Positions 17,594-24,592 of a stretch of DNA of 64,000 nt are shown here, piece after piece. The notes under the pieces were generated by a model that saw only the letters and a list, made by a program, of their open reading frames with translations, was not told where the DNA came from and did not search any database. The position numbers were made by a program, and so were the translations under genes. The first letter of the stretch is position 1. Every line of letters begins with the position of its first letter. Source of the DNA: UBA3775 sp964584255 (GTDB lineage: Bacteria > Bacillota > Clostridia > Lachnospirales > Lachnospiraceae); contig CAZOZM010000002.1 of NCBI GenBank assembly GCA_964584255.1, forward strand, positions 111,482 through 175,481, given 5' to 3'.

Positions 17594-19116
17594 TCTTCCA
17601 TCCTTCCTCTAACCGTCGTATAAAACCTGTTTCCTTTAAAAAGAGCTTCCGGCTTATCCTCAACAACGATTTTTCCATCAAACATCATCAGGCAATAATC
17701 CGCATAATCTTCCGTAAATTCCAGATCATGGCTCACGAAAACAAGAGTTTTACCTTCGGCTGACAGAGTTCTCATCAGTTCTCCCAAAGCCGCCTTTTCC
17801 GAACCGTCAAGTCCTTTTACCGGTTCATCCATAATCAGACCGTCTGCGTTTGTCAAAAGCAGTTTGGCTATTGCGGCAATCTGCTGCTGACCGCCCGACA
17901 AATCCAGGGGATTTTTATCAAACCATTCCGGAATGTTTCGGAACAGCTCATATTCACCACACAATTTCTCGACATCCTCTTTTTCTGATGTCAGTCCGTA
18001 GTCCTCCAGCAAAACATCCTTAAAGAAACAATATGCCGGATTCTGAGGAAGATACCCGAAATCAAGCTTCTTTTTCACCTTACCCCTGTATGGTTTTCGG
18101 TAACCCGATATAAGCGAAATAAGAGTTGATTTACCGGCTCCGTTTCCACCGATAATTCCGTAAATTTTTCCTTTTTCCAGAGTCAGTGAAAGGTCTTTTA
18201 TCACATCCTCTGATTTTTTCTCATACCTAAACCACGCCTTCTTTATTTCGACCACTAGCTCCGTTTTCGACTCTTTAGTCTCATTTTCCTGCTTGCCGGC
18301 TGTCTCCGCCGTTTTTACAAAACCCCCGGCTGTCTTTAACTCATAAAGTTCCCTTATGGTATACGGAAAACTCTCATAAGAAAGTTTTTCACTGACTGCA
18401 TATTTTATCGTTTCGGGAATTGATGCCGCAAAAGGTCTTTCCTTTTCCATGAGCATCTTTACAAGTTCATCCCTTGTTCCGTCAATCTGGATTTTTCCGC
18501 CTTCCATATAAAGCACGCTGTCTGAAACTCCAAGCATTGCATCCAGATTGTGTTCCGCCACAAGAATTGCTATTCCGAGCTCATCCTTAAGCTTCACGAG
18601 AAGTCTCACAAAATCGTAAGTACTCACCGGATCAAGCTGCGAAGTCGGTTCATCAAGCAGTAGAATATCCGGCTCTGTCATTAAAACGGAAGCAAGTGCA
18701 ACAAGCTGCTTTTGACCGCCGGACAGAGCCTGACAGTTTTTGTCCAAAATATCTTCAATTCCCAAATATGCTGTCGTTTCAGCAAGAAGACGACCTATTC
18801 TGCCGGGATTCATACCAATGTTTTCCGCACCGAATACGATTTCATCGAGAACCCTGTCACACACAAGAGAAGCCTCTGTATTCTGTGAAAGATAGCCTAA
18901 TACCGGAGCTTTTCCGGGATAAACAATATCTCCGCTGATTTTTCCTGCCGGACATATTTCCTTCTTAAACAGTCTCAGAAGTGTGGACTTTCCGCAGCCG
19001 CACGGACCGCAGATAAGTTTTAATTCGCCTTTTTTCAGGGTAAAACCGATGTCGGCAAGCGTAAATTCACCGTTTTTATATGTAAATCCTAAATTTTTGA
19101 CTGATAAAACTTCCAT
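17590..19116 (-). CDS. ECF transporter energizing ATPase, fused A-A' protein
   Basis: The 508-residue cytoplasmic protein contains two ABC ATPase domains. The first (about 1-235) has Walker A GPCGCGKST, signature LSGGQKQ and Walker B LLLDEPTSQLD. The second (about 290-508) has Walker A GGNGAGKST, signature LSGGQQQ and Walker B LIMDEPVKGLD with the H-loop in VSHDLEF. A charged linker joins them. Fusion of the two ATPases replaces the usual EcfA/EcfA' pair. The chosen ATG at 19116 follows GGGAGGTACA; the longer frame to 19203 lies inside the T-component gene. It overlaps that gene by 28 bp and the S-component gene by 4 bp. Confidence 0.93.
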   Translation of the reverse strand: MEVLSVKNLGFTYKNGEFTLADIGFTLKKGELKLICGPCGCGKSTLLRLFKKEICPAGKISGDIVYPGKAPVLGYLSQNTEASLVCDRVLDEIVFGAENIGMNPGRIGRLLAETTAYLGIEDILDKNCQALSGGQKQLVALASVLMTEPDILLLDEPTSQLDPVSTYDFVRLLVKLKDELGIAILVAEHNLDAMLGVSDSVLYMEGGKIQIDGTRDELVKMLMEKERPFAASIPETIKYAVSEKLSYESFPYTIRELYELKTAGGFVKTAETAGKQENETKESKTELVVEIKKAWFRYEKKSEDVIKDLSLTLEKGKIYGIIGGNGAGKSTLISLISGYRKPYRGKVKKKLDFGYLPQNPAYCFFKDVLLEDYGLTSEKEDVEKLCGEYELFRNIPEWFDKNPLDLSGGQQQIAAIAKLLLTNADGLIMDEPVKGLDGSEKAALGELMRTLSAEGKTLVFVSHDLEFTEDYADYCLMMFDGKIVVEDKPEALFKGNRFYTTVRGRMEE

Positions 19117-19898
19117 TGTACCTCCCTGAACACACTGTATCCGACCGGAATAAGAAATAATATGAATGATGCAATCGGAAACATTTTCTTTGAAATTACA
19201 CATACACTCAAGAGAATTATGCCGACCGGTACAAGCATAATATCCTCCACAGTCAGCTCATACCTCACATACAGGCTTCTCTTACCGCTGCCGTATCCTC
19301 TTGCTTCCATGGAACGCGCCGTATCGGCAGACTCCTCCAGCATACATCCCAGAAGTACCGAAAGCAGAATTCCCGCATAGCGAATCTTTCCGACTTTTTT
19401 ATCCATCTTAAACCCTTTGAAAACCTGGTCAATCTTCTCAATCCTTGTTTTGAATCTCTCCGTATATCCCAAAACCATCGTAATAACCAAGGCCGTTACA
19501 TGGAAATGACGGTCAAGCATAAATCTTATTTTCCGTCCGTCAACCATTTCTGATGCCGACCTGAACCACTTTATCAGAACCGCGGCCAGACATCCGGAAT
19601 AAAATCCATATACCGCTGCCTCCCATGTAATTGGAACATCATTAACATAAAGCAGCGGCGTTTCCCCTGAATGATAAAACAGGCTGTTAAAAACAGCAAA
19701 AAAAAGCATCATCAGAAAACTTCCAAAAAGTCCCCTTACCGCAGTCTTTATGCCCTTGAAATATATGTCAGCCAACACGAGCGACAATAAAATAATAAGC
19801 AGGCTCCGATTCTGTTCCGTAATGCATATTACAGCCAGTTCCGCAGCCAAAAACAACAGTTCAACCACCGGATTAACTTCGGTAAAAAAATTCTTCAT
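19089..19898 (-). CDS. ECF transporter transmembrane (T) component
   Basis: The 269-residue membrane protein has about six helices and the cytoplasmic coupling region of EcfT proteins: an ARG signature in RSMEARGYGSGKR (about 210-222), preceded by the long amphipathic helices around ERFKTRIEKIDQ. T components link the S subunit to the ATPases. The gene is 6 bp downstream of the DUF4430 gene and overlaps the ATPase gene by 28 bp, so it is in the same transcript. The ribosome site is only moderate (GGA about 10 bp before ATG). Confidence 0.92.
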   Translation of the reverse strand: MKNFFTEVNPVVELLFLAAELAVICITEQNRSLLIILLSLVLADIYFKGIKTAVRGLFGSFLMMLFFAVFNSLFYHSGETPLLYVNDVPITWEAAVYGFYSGCLAAVLIKWFRSASEMVDGRKIRFMLDRHFHVTALVITMVLGYTERFKTRIEKIDQVFKGFKMDKKVGKIRYAGILLSVLLGCMLEESADTARSMEARGYGSGKRSLYVRYELTVEDIMLVPVGIILLSVCVISKKMFPIASFILFLIPVGYSVFREVQWKFYQSKI

Positions 19899-19904
19899 AT
19901 CTAA

Positions 19905-20765
19905 TCATTCCATAATGTTTTTTACATAATACCACTCGCAGCAGTCACCGTCACTAAGATAGTAATCACTGCTTCCTACATTCGGAATATATCCGTTTAC
20001 CTTATATTTCCATCCGCTTTCCTTACCGCACTCAAAAGCCTTTAAACCTCCGATTGAGGAAATATATGCGGAACTTTCTCCTGATTCATTTACATATTTA
20101 ATGTTCTTTGCTTCACAAACGGCTTTTAATACCTGATATACATTACTGCCGCTCTTTACCTTGATCTTTCCGTCAAACCATATTCCGTCTTCCGGAATTA
20201 CTGCGTCGGTTTTAAGTGCCTCGTCTCCCAAAACATTTTCACAGCCGATTTTAAACGTAACAGAGATGTACTCTTCTTTTTTTTCGCTCTCTGCCGGCGT
20301 TGCCGCAGGTGTATTTGTCGGTCTCTTTGTCGGTTTTTTTGTTGGCATGACGGTTGGGACCGCAGTCGTAATGCCGGGATTTGGTTTATCCGTTAAAACA
20401 GGTGTTGACGTGGGAACCGCCGTAACGGTTACATCCCCTTTTCCTTCACCCTTATCCGGCTGTAAGGTCGGTGTTGACGTTGTCTTGTCTTTTCCGTCAT
20501 CCGTCCATGCATTTTCTTCACTCTCTGTAGGATGCACTTCCGGTTCAACCGCTTCAGGTGTTCCCTGTATTTCAGGAGCTTCGGCAACACCGGTGTCGTC
20601 CTCTATTATGACAATTGGCGGTTCGTCACTTTCCGCCAGCTTTTTTTCATGTTCCGCAACCGTTTCTATGTCCAGCATACTGAGACCTAAAACAATTGCT
20701 GCAATAACCGCAACAGAAAAGACAATCTTCCTGTATGCCATAAAAAACTTCTTTATTTTTTTCAT
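19905..20765 (-). CDS. Membrane-anchored DUF4430 (transcobalamin C-terminal-like) protein
   Basis: The 286-residue protein has a basic N-terminus and one hydrophobic helix (about 12-32) without an obvious cleavage or lipobox, so it probably stays as a membrane anchor. A Pro/Thr/Glu-rich stalk follows (about 40-165, many TPxxTPT repeats), long enough to cross the cell wall. The C-terminal DUF4430 domain (about 167-286) includes the SGWKYKVNG and YYLSDGDCCEWYY motifs. The family occurs as the beta domain of animal intrinsic factor and transcobalamin. I infer that it covers or receives cobalamin outside the cell. The start has little Shine-Dalgarno, and a terminator precedes the gene, suggesting lower expression than the toroid protein. 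Confidence 0.85.
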   Translation of the reverse strand: MKKIKKFFMAYRKIVFSVAVIAAIVLGLSMLDIETVAEHEKKLAESDEPPIVIIEDDTGVAEAPEIQGTPEAVEPEVHPTESEENAWTDDGKDKTTSTPTLQPDKGEGKGDVTVTAVPTSTPVLTDKPNPGITTAVPTVMPTKKPTKRPTNTPAATPAESEKKEEYISVTFKIGCENVLGDEALKTDAVIPEDGIWFDGKIKVKSGSNVYQVLKAVCEAKNIKYVNESGESSAYISSIGGLKAFECGKESGWKYKVNGYIPNVGSSDYYLSDGDCCEWYYVKNIME

Positions 20766-20833
20766 GTTTTTATGCGGATGTCTTCAATCCGCCCCATTAT
20801 ATATTCTTACAGATTATTGTTCGTAAACCTATT

Positions 20834-20889
20834 AAAAAAACCGGGCTGCCTTACCCTGATTTCTCCGGGGTAAGTCCCGTTCCCGGTTA
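20834..20889 (-). terminator. Intercistronic terminator/attenuator between toroid and DUF4430 genes
   Basis: On the minus strand AACCGGG and CCCGGTT enclose CTTACCC/GGGTAAG, followed by seven T. This is a strong intrinsic terminator 17 bp after the toroid gene's stop. Partial read-through would feed the four transporter genes, making the wall protein more abundant than the membrane parts. No clear second promoter was seen in the remaining 70 bp. Confidence 0.85.
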
Positions 20890-20905
20890 GTAAACTGATT
20901 TCTAT

Positions 20906-22108
20906 CTAGTTTTTATCAGCCTGTTTTGATGCACACACATAAATTCCCATTACGGATACTGCCGCAAGAACAAAGAGTACAATACTGTCATCTCCTGTTT
21001 CAGGTGCCTTGTCGATATTATCCGTATTGCTTTCCTGTCCTGCATTTTCAGTCTTATTATCATCTGCCGCAGGTGTTGTCTCCGGGGTTACGTTTGCATC
21101 CGGCTCGTTCGGATTTGGTGTTGGTTCAGGATCAGGCTCCGCTGCCACAACATTCTTTATTGCAAAAACGTCTTTTCCTGCCTGAGCATTTGAATAAGCC
21201 AGGAGACCCGTAAGAGCATCTACCGTTGCAAAAAGGTTATCTCTTCCGGAATATGTATACACTCCGGCTGTATTTTCCGATTTAAACTGACCGAGTGCGC
21301 TGTAATATGTTGCCGCATCACTGCTGCCGAATGCTGCCGCAAACTTAAGTGCAAGTGCTGTTGAGTCCGGATTGGCACTTCCCCAGCTTACGATTGCTCC
21401 GCTTGCATCTGCGGTACTTTTTGTCCATTCAATTGCCGCATCAATCTTTTCCCTGATGTCCTCGTCAGTGTAGAATCCTGTAAGTGCAGTCAGGACCTGT
21501 CCGTTATTATCTGCGCTTATGCCCCAGTAATCATAACCGACTCCGGATTCGCCGTTCTTGTATCCTGCAAGAACATCCGTCTTAATTTTATCAACAGCAT
21601 CATCCCAATCATACTCTGTAAGTCTTGTTACAGCTGCTACCATCTGATAGCTGTAAGGATTGATGTTTGTTTCATTTAAAAATGTCGAATTGAGTTTTTC
21701 AAGCATGTTTACATCCTGATAATCCGTAACATCCGCCTGTCTTTCCTGAAGATAGAGTATGGCAATTGCAAGACCGTAAGAATGAGTACCGTTACCGGTT
21801 CCCATAAAACTGCTCTCATCATAATCAGCCACGCCTGCCGCAAGTGCCGCATCAAGTGCTTCTGCGACATCCTCATTAAGATAACCCGCTTTAAGGCAAT
21901 AAACTGCGCGGAGATAGTCGTTGTAACCGAAACTTGCCGTGCCGGCTTCCACTTTATCCGCCTGTCCCTTGATAACCACGTCTGAAACATATTCAGCCGT
22001 TGTCTTAAGTTCGTCATCAAGGTCTCCCATTTCTCCTGCAAATGCAAGTGACATTGTCGCTGTAAGCACTAAGCAGGCAACCATAAAGGTTTTTAAAAAT
22101 TTGTTCAT
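20906..22108 (-). CDS. Wall-anchored alpha/alpha-toroid protein, probable cobalamin-binding (intrinsic-factor alpha-domain-like)
   Basis: The 400-residue product has a signal peptide (about 1-24, ending AFA), a helical-repeat domain (about 30-325) and a Pro/Asn/Glu-rich spacer (about 328-365). It ends in a sorting signal: APETGD at about 368-373, a hydrophobic helix and a Lys-containing tail. The repeats show the alternating helix pattern of prenyltransferase/squalene-cyclase-like alpha6/alpha6 toroids, as in the alpha domain of intrinsic factor and transcobalamin. APETGD is a variant of LPxTG and suggests sortase anchoring. It is the first gene behind a cobalamin riboswitch and is followed by DUF4430 and ECF genes. 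Cobalamin binding is inferred from this context. Good ribosome site (AAGGAGG). Confidence 0.85.
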   Translation of the reverse strand: MNKFLKTFMVACLVLTATMSLAFAGEMGDLDDELKTTAEYVSDVVIKGQADKVEAGTASFGYNDYLRAVYCLKAGYLNEDVAEALDAALAAGVADYDESSFMGTGNGTHSYGLAIAILYLQERQADVTDYQDVNMLEKLNSTFLNETNINPYSYQMVAAVTRLTEYDWDDAVDKIKTDVLAGYKNGESGVGYDYWGISADNNGQVLTALTGFYTDEDIREKIDAAIEWTKSTADASGAIVSWGSANPDSTALALKFAAAFGSSDAATYYSALGQFKSENTAGVYTYSGRDNLFATVDALTGLLAYSNAQAGKDVFAIKNVVAAEPDPEPTPNPNEPDANVTPETTPAADDNKTENAGQESNTDNIDKAPETGDDSIVLFVLAAVSVMGIYVCASKQADKN

Positions 22109-22166
22109 AGATCCTCCTTGCTGATCCGTCGGTAAACTCCGGAATTACCATTTACGGATTTTTACG

Positions 22167-22195
22167 AAAAAAAGGACTCTCTTACGAGAGCCCTG
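22167..22195 (-). terminator. Terminator of the cobalamin riboswitch expression platform
   Basis: On the minus strand GGGCTCTC-GTAA-GAGAGTCC forms an 8-bp stem (one G-U pair) followed by seven T. It lies between the aptamer and the toroid gene's ribosome site, as expected for control by premature termination. Confidence 0.85.
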
Positions 22196-22335
22196 TCTTA
22201 AAAAGGCATAACAAACAAGCCTGCGGAAGATGTCATTATCACTTCTTCCCGGCTTCATCCGCAACACCTTTTCCGTATACCAAAATCAGTATAAAGGTTA
22301 ACAATTATCCTGTTGTAAAGGGCTCATATACAACA

Positions 22336-22450
22336 GAACAGCACACGAAATGCTATACAGGCGGGGCATTCTGACTTATAGTCACCGACTAAATACAGTA
22401 ATAGACCTTGCTCAGGATTCTGACCTGATTTCCCCCGAATATCCCTGCAT
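22336..22450 (-). promoter_or_regulatory. Cobalamin riboswitch aptamer
   Basis: Read on the minus strand, the RNA contains the conserved cobalamin elements in order: GGGGGAAATCAGGT (22436-22423), AGAATCC, ACTGTA (22399-22394) and GTCAGAATGCC (22375-22365). P1 can be formed by ATGCAGG (22450-22444) and CCTGTAT (22361-22355). A short AGCA/TGCT hairpin (about 22354-22338) follows and could be the kissing-loop partner. The gap between ACTGTA and GTCAG is short, which suits the smaller Cbl-II class. It lies about 230 bases upstream of the toroid gene with a terminator between them, so high cobalamin should switch the operon off. Confidence 0.9.
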
Positions 22451-22509
22451 ATGATTATTTAACGGAGTTTACCAAATAATCATAAATTGTATTTGCAGAT
22501 AACATTATA
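22450..22509 (-). promoter_or_regulatory. Promoter -10 box and 5' hairpin of the B12 operon
   Basis: A TATAAT box (22509-22504 on the minus strand) sits right after the terminator of the upstream gene; the -35 region overlaps that terminator and is weak. The new transcript would start near 22497. It begins with a perfect 11-bp inverted repeat (TATGATTATTT, AAATAATCATA at 22484-22474 and 22460-22450) directly in front of the aptamer. This 5' hairpin is not part of the usual aptamer. Confidence 0.55.
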
Positions 22510-22512
22510 CAC

Positions 22513-22551
22513 AAAACCCACGCAAAATAAAGCATTTTTTTGCGTGGGTTT
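22513..22551 (-). terminator. Terminator after the 72-residue zinc-ribbon gene
   Basis: AAACCCACGCAAAA and TTTTGCGTGGGTTTT form a perfect long stem with a short loop, 11 bp after the stop codon at 22562. The 3' arm ends in T-rich sequence. Confidence 0.85.
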
Positions 22552-22561
22552 ATTTTCGCAC

Positions 22562-22780
22562 TTATTTTATAATTGCGCATACTAATACGACACATACCAG
22601 AACAGTAAGCAGTATCAGAAGATTTCTTACTCTTTTTTTATGTTTCTCAGGTATTGTTGACATATCCACATCGATATTGTCTTCAACATCAAAATCATCT
22701 TCTCCCACGGCCCTCGTTCCGCACATAGGACAGTAAATAAAGCCGTCCTCTACCTCTCTGCCGCATTTTGAACATTTCAT
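22562..22780 (-). CDS. Small zinc-ribbon, tail-anchored membrane protein
   Basis: The 72-residue protein starts with a zinc ribbon (MKCSKCG...YCPMCG, cysteines at 3, 6, 17 and 20), then an acidic segment (about 25-42), a basic stretch (KHKKRVR) and one hydrophobic helix to the end. The topology is therefore a cytoplasmic zinc ribbon held to the membrane by its tail. GGAGG lies 8 bp before the ATG. It is 51 bp from the ABC exporter gene in the same direction and may be the third gene of that operon. Function unknown. Confidence 0.8.
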   Translation of the reverse strand: MKCSKCGREVEDGFIYCPMCGTRAVGEDDFDVEDNIDVDMSTIPEKHKKRVRNLLILLTVLVCVVLVCAIIK

Positions 22781-22831
22781 AATTTATACCTCCTGTAATC
22801 ACGGAAACCTTCCGTTCCGGAACTTAAAATA

Positions 22832-24592
22832 TCAATCAGTTTTAAACTGTGAATAATACAGATTTGCATAAAATCCGTCTGCCGCAAGAAGTTCCTCATG
22901 GTTTCCGGTTTCAAGAATGTGACCATCCTTCATAACGATGATTAAGTCCGAATTCTGTATCGTCGACAGTCTGTGCGCCACAACGAAACTTGTTCTGCCT
23001 TCCATAAGTTTCATGAATGCACTTTGGATTTTCTGCTCGGTTCTGATATCAATCGAAGAAGTTGCTTCATCAAGAATAAGCATAGGCGGCAGACTCAACA
23101 TGAGTCTCGCTATACAGAGAAGCTGCTTTTGTCCCTGGCTGAGTGAGCCTCCTCCCTCGGCGATGAATGTATCATATCCGTTTTCAAGTCTCGTTATAAA
23201 TCCATGTGCATGTGCCGCTTTCGCAGCTTCAACAATTTCATCCATTGTGGCATCCGGTCTTGCCATGGCAATATTCTCTTTTATGGTACCCGAAGCAAGC
23301 CATGTATCCTGAAGTACCATTCCATAACAGCTTCTTAAATCCTGACGGCTCATGTCATATATGTCCACACCATCAATCTTTATTCTGCCTCCATCCGCAT
23401 CATAAAATCTCATAAGAAGATTTATGAGCGTCGTCTTTCCGCATCCGGTAGGTCCTACAATCGCCACCTTCATACCCGGCTTTACACTGAGATTAAAGTT
23501 TTCAATTAAAGGTTTCTCCTTAACATATGAGAAATTTACGTTTTCTATTTCCACGCTTCCTTTTACTTTATCAAGCTTTTCCGAGTCGTTCCTGTCAGGT
23601 ATTTCTTCTTCTTCCTCGAGTATGTCAAAGATTCTTGAAACACATGCAAGTGCTCCGGTAAGTTCCGTAACCACTCCGCTTATTTCATTGAAAGGCTTTG
23701 CATACTGGCTGGCATAACTGAGTGCTATACTGAGTCCTCCTATTGTAAGGCTTCCCTTTCCGCCGATAATGGATGTTGCCCCCGCAAGAGCCGCTGCAGC
23801 ATAAACAATGGCATTTATAAATCGCGTTGAAGGATTGACAAGTGATGAATAAAATGTCGCATCAAGGGAACACTCTCTCAGACGATCATTTATTTCATTG
23901 AAACCTTCAACGGAAGCCTGTTCTCTGCAATATGCCTTAACAAGTTTCTCATTACCGATTATTTCATCTATATATGCCGTCTGCTCTGCCCTTGTTGTAC
24001 TCTGGAGTATAAACAGCCTGTGCGTTTTCTTTGCGATAAATGCCGCAACAAAAAGTGAAACCGGTGTGATAAGAACAACGATAAGAGCTATAAAACCGCT
24101 TATTCTTATAAGAAAGATAAGCGTTCCGGCAATTGTTATAATTCCGGTAAACAGCTGGGTGAACCCAAGCAGAAGACCGTCTGCAAACGTATCCGCATCA
24201 GCTATGATTCTGTTTACGATATTACCGGTCTGAGTTCCGTCGAAGTATCTCATCGGCAGCCTTGAGAGTTTGTCGATGGCATCCTGTCTGATATCTCTTA
24301 CCGTATTAAAACTTATTCTGTTGTTTATGAGATTCATAATCCAATTCGACAGTGCCGAAATTCCGATAAATACCGCAACCCATATCATTCTGTTGATTAT
24401 CTCGTCAAAATCAACATTTCCGGGACCGATTATGTAATCGATCGCCTCTCCTATAAGTACCGGGGCATAAAGTGCCGAAGCCGTGGAAACAAAGGCAAGC
24501 AGCACTGAAAATACCATCCAAAGTCTGTATTTTTTCAGGTAAACAAGAACCTTCTTTAAGGTTCCGACATTGCTCTTCTGTTTTTTCATCAT
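22832..24592 (-). CDS. Heterodimeric ABC exporter, half with canonical Walker B
   Basis: The 586-residue half-transporter has six membrane helices (about 15-310) and an ABC domain (about 345-580). Walker A is GPTGCGKTT, Walker B ILDEATSSID with the catalytic Glu, and the H-loop His is present in AHRLST. Its signature motif is LSQGQ instead of LSGGQ. The partner gene upstream shows the reverse pattern, so the pair should form one competent ATP site (this Walker A/B with the partner's LSGGQ) and one degenerate site, as in TM287/288- or LmrCD-type exporters. Start overlaps the partner's stop. Likely exports a drug, lipid or peptide; the substrate is not evident. Confidence 0.92.
   Translation of the reverse strand: MMKKQKSNVGTLKKVLVYLKKYRLWMVFSVLLAFVSTASALYAPVLIGEAIDYIIGPGNVDFDEIINRMIWVAVFIGISALSNWIMNLINNRISFNTVRDIRQDAIDKLSRLPMRYFDGTQTGNIVNRIIADADTFADGLLLGFTQLFTGIITIAGTLIFLIRISGFIALIVVLITPVSLFVAAFIAKKTHRLFILQSTTRAEQTAYIDEIIGNEKLVKAYCREQASVEGFNEINDRLRECSLDATFYSSLVNPSTRFINAIVYAAAALAGATSIIGGKGSLTIGGLSIALSYASQYAKPFNEISGVVTELTGALACVSRIFDILEEEEEIPDRNDSEKLDKVKGSVEIENVNFSYVKEKPLIENFNLSVKPGMKVAIVGPTGCGKTTLINLLMRFYDADGGRIKIDGVDIYDMSRQDLRSCYGMVLQDTWLASGTIKENIAMARPDATMDEIVEAAKAAHAHGFITRLENGYDTFIAEGGGSLSQGQKQLLCIARLMLSLPPMLILDEATSSIDIRTEQKIQSAFMKLMEGRTSFVVAHRLSTIQNSDLIIVMKDGHILETGNHEELLAADGFYANLYYSQFKTD

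Noticed and set aside
20161..20826. 221-codon plus-strand frame opposite the DUF4430 gene
   Set aside because: Caused by the repetitive Pro/Thr-coding stalk read backwards; low-complexity Val/Gly/Ser product with no ribosome site.
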